From JBHJGO01 sp050331715 (GTDB lineage Bacteria > Cyanobacteriota > Cyanobacteriia > Cyanobacteriales > Microcoleaceae): DNA of 64,000 nt. The DNA is taken from assembly GCA_050331715.1 (NCBI GenBank), contig JBHJGO010000051.1, forward strand, positions 1 to 64,000, given 5' to 3'. Shown piece by piece: positions 57,397 to 64,000 of this stretch; position 1 is the stretch's first letter, and each line of letters opens with the position of its first letter. A program made the translations under genes and the position numbers. The notes under the pieces were generated by a model. It was not told the origin of the DNA, ran no database searches, and worked only from the letters and a program-made list of their open reading frames with translations.

Positions 57397-59127
57397 CTAG
57401 TCAACGCTATGAACAAATCCTGCTTTAATCCCTTGAGATGGCTCTCGGAGCTGGATTTCATATCGACCCAATGGTAAAGGTGTACAAGGTAAATTCGAGA
57501 GCCAACATCTGATTTTTCGTCGATCAGGGTAGACATAATTGACGTCATTGATGCGGCCAGCAACAAGTTTCACACTCCGAATCTCAGCGGGGAGTAGTAA
57601 TCGAGACTTAATGTCTTCAGTTATACTCCCTGCTAGAATAAGGCCGGTAAGAAATAGCGGCAAGAGGAGTAATAATTGAGGTCGAAGCTGAATTTTTAGC
57701 CGAGCGAATATTGATTGGAAGCTTACCGCTGCCATGAAGCAAGGAACCAGTGTAAAGTACCCTAGCCCGTACCTTAGTAATGGGCTCTGGGTTAAAACAA
57801 AAAGACTGCCCAACACTCCAATTCCAACTAGCCAAAACTCTGCCGGAATCCGTTTGTAGCTCGGTTTGAGCAAGCTCCAAATTGCACCGACCCCAGAAAT
57901 TAAAGTGAGAACGAGTATCATCTGAGGCTTCTTGGCATGGAAAAGCCAATTCCAAAAGGAGGGCAAAAAGCCTTCCGTGACAGCAGGTTCCGTCTCGGTC
58001 GATTCTGTCGGATCAAACTTCCACCAAAACTGGATTTCTTTAATTTCATTGTCTGCCATTTCTTCTGTAACTGTCCAGGGAAGATCAAAGCAGATGGCTT
58101 GGGAGGGATACAGCGGACAACCGGAAGTGACGGTTGCAACGGTAAAAACAGGGAAGAGAATTAAAAATGAAACGCCCGCCCCCGCCAATGCTCTCTGGGC
58201 TTGTTTCCTAAAGTTTAACTGCGGAGCCAGACTGTAATATAGCAAGCCAACGGGCAACAACGGGAGAGCAGAAAGTTTAACTGTGACAGCTCCGGCAGTC
58301 AGGATCAATGGGATGATTCGAGCGTCGAATCGATTTTGTTGTTCCGATACGAATTGATCTTGACTTTCAGAAATCTTCAGGATTGTCCAGGCGGTAATGA
58401 TAATCAGAAAAGTAATGGTTACATCAGATGAAAATGAAATTAAAATTGGCGATCCCGTTAGAGCAGTGACCGTATAGATGAGAATTACCAAACCGGAAGT
58501 AACGGTTAGAAACCAATCTGAAAAACGCGCAGTTTTCGTCCGAAGATTTGAACCTGCAATTAAGAACTGAAGATTGGCAACTAAAAAAATAAAACCATTG
58601 GTAACAGCTCCAATTCTTTCTCCTAGGAGAGCAGGGGACAGAGGGGCTGATAAAGCAAACCAGGAAGATGTAAAGCCGAATTTTAGATTGATCAATGCGA
58701 CTCCCGGAACCGCGCCGAATGTTGAGAGCCAGCGAATTGTTCCAAGATGATAAAGACCCGTGTCAAACCAAACAATTTTTTGACTGGTAAAGGCTGCAAT
58801 AATAACCGCCAAACTAAATCCTGCCAGAATAATTCCTGGAGGAAAGCGTAGGTAAACCTGACCTAATTCCTTGCGAGTTGAGGGGGATAGAAGAGAAATG
58901 AATAATAACAGAGGAGCAATAACCGCTCCAACCCACGGCGATAAGGGTAGAAATAACGAAATAGCCAGTAACGTAACTGATAAGCTGAGAATTCCTAACC
59001 ATACAGAAACAATAAAGCGATCGCCCTGTCGGTCAAAACAATCCGCATTGCACCAATTTAATACAGCAGCTCCAATCGGGGTACAACAGCAAACTAGAAT
59101 TGTCCAAACGAATAAAAAGTAGAGCAT
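57397..59127 (-). CDS. LIC_10190-family polytopic membrane protein
   Basis: 576 residues with a dozen or so hydrophobic helices, typical of lipid-linked-sugar glycosyltransferases or glycan polymerases. The first loop WFDTGLYHLGTIRWLSTFGA (acidic Asp and His after helix 3) matches the LIC_10190 membrane family. A large C-terminal soluble part (PAEIRSVKLVAGRIND, then CWLSNLPCTPLPLGRYEI) ends it. It leads off a minus-strand glycan block; its start is preceded by a 12-bp repeat array. It is likely a GT-C-type enzyme acting at the membrane. The acceptor is unknown. Confidence 0.75.
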   Translation of the reverse strand: MLYFLFVWTILVCCCTPIGAAVLNWCNADCFDRQGDRFIVSVWLGILSLSVTLLAISLFLPLSPWVGAVIAPLLLFISLLSPSTRKELGQVYLRFPPGIILAGFSLAVIIAAFTSQKIVWFDTGLYHLGTIRWLSTFGAVPGVALINLKFGFTSSWFALSAPLSPALLGERIGAVTNGFIFLVANLQFLIAGSNLRTKTARFSDWFLTVTSGLVILIYTVTALTGSPILISFSSDVTITFLIIITAWTILKISESQDQFVSEQQNRFDARIIPLILTAGAVTVKLSALPLLPVGLLYYSLAPQLNFRKQAQRALAGAGVSFLILFPVFTVATVTSGCPLYPSQAICFDLPWTVTEEMADNEIKEIQFWWKFDPTESTETEPAVTEGFLPSFWNWLFHAKKPQMILVLTLISGVGAIWSLLKPSYKRIPAEFWLVGIGVLGSLFVLTQSPLLRYGLGYFTLVPCFMAAVSFQSIFARLKIQLRPQLLLLLPLFLTGLILAGSITEDIKSRLLLPAEIRSVKLVAGRINDVNYVYPDRRKIRCWLSNLPCTPLPLGRYEIQLREPSQGIKAGFVHSVD

Positions 59128-59134
59128 CTCTCAA

Positions 59135-59194
59135 TTGTTCCTTTGATTTTTCTTCTCATTTTTCTTTTGACTTTTCTTTTGATTGTTCCTTCAA
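59135..59194 (-). repeat. Five 12-bp purine-rich repeats before the LIC_10190-like start
   Basis: Read on the minus strand, five 12-base units (TTGAAGGAACAA, TCAAAAGAAAAG, TCAAAAGAAAAA, TGAGAAGAAAAA, TCAAAGGAACAA) follow without gaps, ending eight bases before the ATG. They fill most of the 91-base spacer after the GT2 gene and include GGA/GAAGA motifs that could act as ribosome sites. Confidence 0.8.
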
Positions 59195-59218
59195 ACTATC
59201 CCTTCAAATATTTCTGGT

Positions 59219-60133
59219 TCAAACCTGTGCCTGAGTCTGCGAGGAATTAGGAGTTTGATTGGTTTTCTCCCAGAAGAATCCTGCAACATTGGCAACCTGG
59301 GAGAGGAAGAGAAGAAGTGTCACCAAAACCCTTGGTTGTTCAGCTTCGGTTTGTGAGAACGGGTAAGTCAGTAACTTAAAGTAAAACAAGATCGGCTCAA
59401 CTTTTACATTCCCCGATCCCCGCTGAGCACGCAATTGGTGAAAGTGAAAAGCGCCCCGCCCGTAGTTAAAGTGCTGTCGCCAGAAACTTCGTAGGGTCAA
59501 ATAATGGGCATGGTAGACCTCCGCCGATGAGACAAAGGACATTTGATGATTCTGGTAGAGCCAGCGATCGCAAAATTCCCGATCTTCACCCGCCGCTAGG
59601 GGAAAGGTAGTATCAAAGCTGCCGATTTGATGAAATTGGCGATTGGGCAAAGCAAAATTATTGGAGGCAAAAAAGACCGCTTCTCCCTCAGCTTGGTTGT
59701 AGTACTCATACAAGTAGTCGATTAAGAGTTGGCTCGTGGTTGAGTACAAATTATCGGGCAAAGCATTCAACGTGCGACCGCCGACCAGATGATTAGGTGT
59801 CGTTGTAAGCTGAGATTCTAACTGATTTAACCAGTCGGAGGTGGGTTGGCAATCGTCGTCGGTGAAGGCGATAAACTGTCCTCGCGCTTTATCGGCTCCG
59901 ACGTTACGAGCGGTGGCTGGCCCAGAATTGGTCTGATTAATTAAAACAATCTGTAACTGGTCTTGGAATGGCTGAATTACAGGTGCCATCGGCATTGAGC
60001 TACCGTCATTGACCACAATCACCTCGAACTGTTCACGGGGGTAGTTAAGTTTAGAAATTGCGGTCAAGCAGTTAGTGAGTCGCTCAGGTCGATTGTAGGT
60101 TGGAATAACAATTGAGAAAAAAGGTTGATTCAT
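59219..60133 (-). CDS. GT2-family glycosyltransferase
   Basis: 304 residues: the GT-A fold begins FFSIVIPTYNRPERLTNCL, with the DxD-type acidic site in AFTDDDCQPTSDWLNQL and the nucleotide-binding VIVVNDGSS. The C-terminal GEDREFCDRWLYQNHQM is the acceptor-side acidic motif. A trailing hydrophobic segment (LVTLLLFLSQVANVAGFFW) may tether it to the membrane. Inverting family 2 enzymes build polysaccharide repeat units from nucleotide sugars. Between flippase and LIC_10190 genes on the same strand. Confidence 0.9.
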   Translation of the reverse strand: MNQPFFSIVIPTYNRPERLTNCLTAISKLNYPREQFEVIVVNDGSSMPMAPVIQPFQDQLQIVLINQTNSGPATARNVGADKARGQFIAFTDDDCQPTSDWLNQLESQLTTTPNHLVGGRTLNALPDNLYSTTSQLLIDYLYEYYNQAEGEAVFFASNNFALPNRQFHQIGSFDTTFPLAAGEDREFCDRWLYQNHQMSFVSSAEVYHAHYLTLRSFWRQHFNYGRGAFHFHQLRAQRGSGNVKVEPILFYFKLLTYPFSQTEAEQPRVLVTLLLFLSQVANVAGFFWEKTNQTPNSSQTQAQV

Positions 60134-60203
60134 TTGCTGTTCAAGGTTCCGATTGGTTTAGGGCAAAAACTAAGTTAATAATTCTACACTTTATCAAAAC
60201 TTC

Positions 60204-61658
60204 TCAAACTGACTCCTTAGATCGCGCTAATTTGACAGTATTGAGTAGATGACCGAAAAGGTTCGGATTCAAAATCCAGATTGCTAACCCATAAATTAAC
60301 ATTCCTAATGCTGTTCCAGTCACTAATAAAACTCTCCCACCGATGACATCCTGCAGAAAAAACTTGAAAGCCAGAATTCCAGCAACCATAATTAAAGAAC
60401 TAACAATTGGAGTAATAAATTGCTGACAATAAACCAACGGTGAAACTCCGATTAGTTGATTGACAAATTTTTGACCCACTGGAAAGGTTAAGTAAAGGCT
60501 CACAACGTAGGCAGCCGCAACCGCAACAATTCCCCACTTAATTACTAAAAGACAGGCCGCAAAACTCACAACCGCTTCCAAACAACTGATCCAGAATCGC
60601 CAATTCGGTTTACCCATCGCCATCAAAACAGACGCATTGAAAAAGGAGAGGGTGTGAAGAATTCCAGCAAATGCCAGCACACGCATAATTGGAATCGAAG
60701 GCTGCCATTGCTCTCCAAACAAGGTAATCACCAGTTCAGGCGTGAGCGCCGCCATGCCAGCAAAGGTGGGAAATGCAACTAAACTTGTAAATTGGGTCGC
60801 TCGATAGAATACCTGACGGAATTTTTCCGGCTGATCTTGCAATTTAGATAAAGTGGGTAGAGCAAGCTGATTTGTGGTTCCAATCAGTAGCTGAGTCATC
60901 ACCTGTAAGACCCGATAGGCAATCGCATAATATCCCAGGGCAACTTCTCCTAAAAAATAACCAATTAATAAGTTATCCGACCGTTTGTTGAAAAATTTCA
61001 GAAATTTGAATCCGACAACATTGATGCCAAAGGCAAATAAATGATGGAAATGGGTGGGTGAAAAGACAAAGCGAGGTCGCCATTTCACCGCTTGCCACAT
61101 GACTATAACTACCACAGTCTCAAATACAAATTGTTGACTCACCAAACTCCATACGCCAAACCCTGCGACTGCCATTCCTACTCCGACGCACCCGCCAATT
61201 AAAATTCCTACCACGGATCGGATGGCCATGACCTTAAACGCTAACTCTCGGCTGAGAATGGCTCGGTGTACCTGACCGAAAGAATTAACAATAAACAGGA
61301 ATGAGAAACATTGCAAAATTGGGGTTAATTTCGGTTGGCCAAAGAAGTTCGCGATCAAGCCAGCTCCCAGAAAACTGAGCCCTGCCAAAATCACCCCGCT
61401 GATCACATTTGTCCAGAATGCCGTGTCCAGATGCTCCGGCTCCAGTTCCTGCCGTTGAACCAAAGCCTGAGTAAAGCCCTGCTCCAGGAATATTTGCATG
61501 AAGGTCAGAAAAACATTGGCTAACGCCACCAAGCCAAAGGCTTCTGGGGTAAGCAGTCGAGCCAGAACCAGAAAAACAATCAAAGATCCAAACTGGCTGC
61601 CCCAATTCTGGACAACCGACCAAAATACGCCTTTAATCGCTTTCTGTTTAATGCTCAT
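60204..61658 (-). CDS. MOP-family lipid-linked oligosaccharide flippase (Wzx-type)
   Basis: 484 residues with twelve to fourteen helices of the polysaccharide-transport MOP family: GVFWSVVQNWGSQFGSLIVF, LLTPEAFGLVALANVF, QVMTQLLIGTTNQLALPTLS, and a C-terminal GTALGMLIYGLAIWILN. Such flippases move undecaprenyl-linked repeat units or O-antigen-like chains across the membrane before polymerisation. It lies between the sulfotransferase (38 nt upstream) and the GT2 gene on the same strand. No Wzy polymerase is identified with certainty nearby; one of the large membrane proteins might serve. Confidence 0.92.
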   Translation of the reverse strand: MSIKQKAIKGVFWSVVQNWGSQFGSLIVFLVLARLLTPEAFGLVALANVFLTFMQIFLEQGFTQALVQRQELEPEHLDTAFWTNVISGVILAGLSFLGAGLIANFFGQPKLTPILQCFSFLFIVNSFGQVHRAILSRELAFKVMAIRSVVGILIGGCVGVGMAVAGFGVWSLVSQQFVFETVVVIVMWQAVKWRPRFVFSPTHFHHLFAFGINVVGFKFLKFFNKRSDNLLIGYFLGEVALGYYAIAYRVLQVMTQLLIGTTNQLALPTLSKLQDQPEKFRQVFYRATQFTSLVAFPTFAGMAALTPELVITLFGEQWQPSIPIMRVLAFAGILHTLSFFNASVLMAMGKPNWRFWISCLEAVVSFAACLLVIKWGIVAVAAAYVVSLYLTFPVGQKFVNQLIGVSPLVYCQQFITPIVSSLIMVAGILAFKFFLQDVIGGRVLLVTGTALGMLIYGLAIWILNPNLFGHLLNTVKLARSKESV

Positions 61659-61695
61659 TACTATAAAAAATTAACCATAGGAACTTAGAAATAGA

Positions 61696-62574
61696 TCAAA
61701 TACACCATGAGGAAAAATGCTGGCCCGTGTGTTGTCTGAGTTGATCGATATCGGGTTTAAGGTAATCTTTTAACTTTTGGGAGAGATCCGGATCAACTTC
61801 AGGCTTTTCAACTTTTTGGGAGAAAGGGAAGTAAACTATTTTTTCTAGATGAAATCGAATTTCTGGTGGAAGTTTTTTGAGAAATTGTCTGAAGAACTTA
61901 TCAGCTATCAGTTCGCCATATTGATTTTTCCGGCGCTTGAAGTCTGAGCTGTGTAAAACTATACCTGTCATAAAGTCAAAACCTGGATCGAGGTTTAAAA
62001 ATTGTAGGACTATTTTCAAGGTTGATTCAGTTTGAGTGGAAAGATTTTCCAAAGAAAGGACAAGAATATTTTCTGCTGGAAAACACTGAAGATATTGGTT
62101 AAGCTGTTGATAGTATTGACTGCGTGCAATGTATTGGTTATTGGTAAAATTTGTTAATGCTTGGTTAATCGTTCGGTCTTCCTTCCCTGCGGCATATTGA
62201 TGCACATAGTGGGAAATGATTCGTTCGATGGGATCGCGGACTAAATAAATCAATTTTGCATCGGGCACAACTGAATATATTTTTTCAGCTACACCTGACC
62301 AATAGGGATAGTTTGTATAGTTAGGGGAGGCTTCGCCTCGGATTTCAGCCTGCTCGTTAAAATGGGACTCATACCACTCCAGCCCTTTCTTCCACTTCTT
62401 AGTTGGGATAAAAAAGTCCAGTTCTTTGTGACGGGACATAGAAATTTGAGGGTGAAGGTTGAGGTAGTGATGCAGACTGGTTGTGCCACATTTCATCGCC
62501 CCGATAATAATTAAATTGGGCAGCTTGCTGAATTTCATCGGTTGAACTGTGGTCAGGGATTCAGTCTGGTTCAT
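61696..62574 (-). CDS. Sulfotransferase family protein
   Basis: 292 residues. The N-terminal IIGAMKCGTTSLHHYLNLHP carries the PAPS 5'-phosphosulfate loop, and KLIYLVRDPIERIISHYVHQ the 3'-phosphate site with the Arg-Asp-Pro motif. Residues GEASPNYTNYPY and FSSWCI complete the pattern. Sulfotransferases of this type transfer sulfate from PAPS to hydroxyls of carbohydrates, as in cyanobacterial sulfated exopolysaccharide clusters. Its ATG overlaps the stop of the membrane glycosyltransferase-like gene upstream (ATGA). A sulfate-decorated glycan is therefore likely. Confidence 0.88.
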   Translation of the reverse strand: MNQTESLTTVQPMKFSKLPNLIIIGAMKCGTTSLHHYLNLHPQISMSRHKELDFFIPTKKWKKGLEWYESHFNEQAEIRGEASPNYTNYPYWSGVAEKIYSVVPDAKLIYLVRDPIERIISHYVHQYAAGKEDRTINQALTNFTNNQYIARSQYYQQLNQYLQCFPAENILVLSLENLSTQTESTLKIVLQFLNLDPGFDFMTGIVLHSSDFKRRKNQYGELIADKFFRQFLKKLPPEIRFHLEKIVYFPFSQKVEKPEVDPDLSQKLKDYLKPDIDQLRQHTGQHFSSWCI

Positions 62575-64000
62575 GGGAGGTTATTATTTTGGCTAGTTTT
62601 TTCAGATTGGCTAAAGTCATAGAGATAAACTGAGGCTTCCTTTTCCTGGAAAGCATCCAGTTGGTTTCCGGCCTGATCCAGCAAATAGATAAACATATCT
62701 TCTTCATCTAAATCTGAGCGGCGATCCGGTGCGTGAGCAAAGATTACCCAAACCCGTGAATCTCCGGCTAGATTATCTACTTCCTGCTGAAAAATCCGCC
62801 AATCCTCTCTGGAATACTGGCCCACAATTAGCTGGGGAGGATAGGAAGGCAGGGCCGGTGCAAACCAGTCCTCTGGAGGGGGAGGCCAGACGCCTGGAGT
62901 TGTTTGATCAATTAGGCCTTGAACCTTGAAGTCACCCCGATCTGCATAGTACTTAAAGGCATACTGTGCAGCGTAGTAAAGATAGAGGATGTCCCCCATC
63001 TGCCAATTTTGCTCTACATAGCTCAACACGGGTTTAATTTCTTCTCGAATCCGTTGATATTCCAGTCGCCCCTTTGGAGGAGATTCAGGGTTTTTGAGAT
63101 TTCCTGCTGCATAATAAACCGGGTAGAAAAGTAGCAAAAGGGTAAAAATAACCCCAATTAATCTAGCGTTGTTCCAGGTTTGATGAATGATTTGCTGCGT
63201 TCCCGTTGCGACCATAAGAATAATTGCTGGAACTAGAAAAAGCAGAAGTTGCCCCTTAAAAGGATATTTGTGCAACCCAGAGACAAACAGAGTAATTAAG
63301 ATTGGCGAGAGCAATAAAAACAAAGTTTGCCGCTCTTGCCGCCAGAGAAAAATAGCTCCGATGATAAACGCCAGCGCTGCAATTCCAGCTAAATGAATTC
63401 CAACTGGATAGTCAAAGATTTCAAAAAATTTATCAATAAACCAACGAACGTGCGTCAAGCTGGTGGGAATCAGCGGCGCAAATGAGTTGTGACCAGAATC
63501 CCAGGAACTTTGTAGGTCTTCATTGTTAATTAATTTTTGGATAGAAATTAGATAAAAAGCAGCAAAACTGGCTAACCAGGTGAAAAACACAAGAAAATAA
63601 CCTGGAATCGCTTTCCATTCGCGTTTGAGACCTGAATTCAGTAGTAACGTCAAGCCAACTCCGGCCAGGATGAACACTGACGGATGCGAGATCCAAATAG
63701 CAACCGCACCTAGAACAGCACAGATGAGTAAATCAAACCCACTGCGCTGATCCGATCCGAGACGGGGAACTGTCAGGTAGAGTAAAAGCGCGATCGCCAC
63801 ATCGCTAGAATACTGCTTTACCTCCGCCGAATAGTAGATTAGGCGGTCACACAGCGCAAACAAGCCCAGGGCAATATAAAGGGTCGGCAGTTTGATGTAT
63901 TGCCGGGCAAGTCGAAAAAACAGAAAAACCGAGCCAATTCCACACAGAAATGGAAACAGTCTGAGAGCATACTCACTATCTCCAAAAAGATTGATAATGA
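62571..64000 (-). CDS. GT39-like membrane glycosyltransferase, 5' end outside window
   Basis: The frame is open from the right edge (64000) down to a TGA at 62571-62573, giving at least 475 residues; the start is beyond the window. The N-terminal visible part reads GDSEYALRLFPFLCGIGSV, then YIALGLFALCDRLIYYSAEV and KQYSSDVAIAL, the acidic/Lys loop typical of GT39/ArnT-like membrane enzymes that use polyprenyl-phosphate sugars. Multiple helices follow, then a periplasmic C-terminal domain (FKVQGLIDQTTPGVWPPPPE, QLIVGQYSREDWRIF). It shares an ATGA overlap with the sulfotransferase. Acceptor unknown. Confidence 0.8.
   Translation of the reverse strand, partial: IINLFGDSEYALRLFPFLCGIGSVFLFFRLARQYIKLPTLYIALGLFALCDRLIYYSAEVKQYSSDVAIALLLYLTVPRLGSDQRSGFDLLICAVLGAVAIWISHPSVFILAGVGLTLLLNSGLKREWKAIPGYFLVFFTWLASFAAFYLISIQKLINNEDLQSSWDSGHNSFAPLIPTSLTHVRWFIDKFFEIFDYPVGIHLAGIAALAFIIGAIFLWRQERQTLFLLLSPILITLFVSGLHKYPFKGQLLLFLVPAIILMVATGTQQIIHQTWNNARLIGVIFTLLLLFYPVYYAAGNLKNPESPPKGRLEYQRIREEIKPVLSYVEQNWQMGDILYLYYAAQYAFKYYADRGDFKVQGLIDQTTPGVWPPPPEDWFAPALPSYPPQLIVGQYSREDWRIFQQEVDNLAGDSRVWVIFAHAPDRRSDLDEEDMFIYLLDQAGNQLDAFQEKEASVYLYDFSQSEKTSQNNNLP

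Noticed and set aside
1..64000. tRNA, rRNA, riboswitch or CRISPR features
   Set aside because: No T-loop-like GTTCRANNC with acceptor stem, no long rRNA-like conserved blocks, and no regularly spaced 28-37-base direct repeats were found by reading the spacers.

Overview
The window is chromosomal DNA from a cyanobacterium. It opens inside the overlapping photosystem II pair psbD-psbC and later carries CP12, a cyanobacterial ClpS, FIST, AMIN-domain, DUF3177 and DUF6464 genes. The palindrome GCGATCGC (HIP1) recurs throughout, as in many cyanobacterial genomes. Short tandem repeats, small palindromes, a MITE and several decaying genes suggest a filamentous non-heterocystous lineage (Leptolyngbya/Phormidium/Oscillatoria type), but that placement is an inference. 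No rRNA, tRNA or CRISPR array was seen.

Region by region. 1-1826: psbD end, psbC and a terminator. 1918-3280: a two-gene minus-strand unit, a small EmrE-like exporter followed by a UbiA-type polyprenyl-phosphate phosphoribosyltransferase-like enzyme. 3408-17909: mostly housekeeping and regulation (acs, a 7TM-HD c-di-AMP phosphodiesterase-like protein, a degenerate ADP-ribosylglycohydrolase-like protein, aroQ with a 43-codon gene in front, FIST, CP12, DUF3177, speE, clpS, valS, NUDIX). 18119-22814: AMIN protein, response regulator, ilvN, tilS, a divergent sigma-70-like protein, cutA. 22837-29416: a MacAB-like exporter (ATPase, permease, adaptor), a sensor kinase and a Gfo/Idh/MocA oxidoreductase. 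29663-44562: an unaccompanied TRAP binding protein, a double cupin, hisA, an Asp/Arg/Tyr-rich secreted protein, a PAS kinase, arsC, a DnaJ-membrane protein paired with a P-loop ATPase, sixA, gltA, an unrecognised 693-residue protein and sppA.

44563-49500 is a decay zone. It holds a nuclease-like gene split by a 107-bp MITE, an IS110-like transposase remnant, a beheaded NB-ARC gene with a nonsense codon, several palindromes and tandem repeats, and one intact Rpn/DUF2887-type gene.

49589-64000 looks like a surface-glycan region. A plus-strand cassette (carbamoyltransferase, SxtJ-like and DUF5989 membrane proteins, three SGNH-fold proteins) is followed by a geranylgeranyl-reductase-family gene broken by a single TGA. 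A minus-strand block then encodes two large membrane proteins (LIC_10190-like and GT39-like), a GT2 glycosyltransferase, a Wzx-type flippase and a sulfotransferase. Together they suggest an exported glycan decorated with carbamoyl, acyl and sulfate groups.
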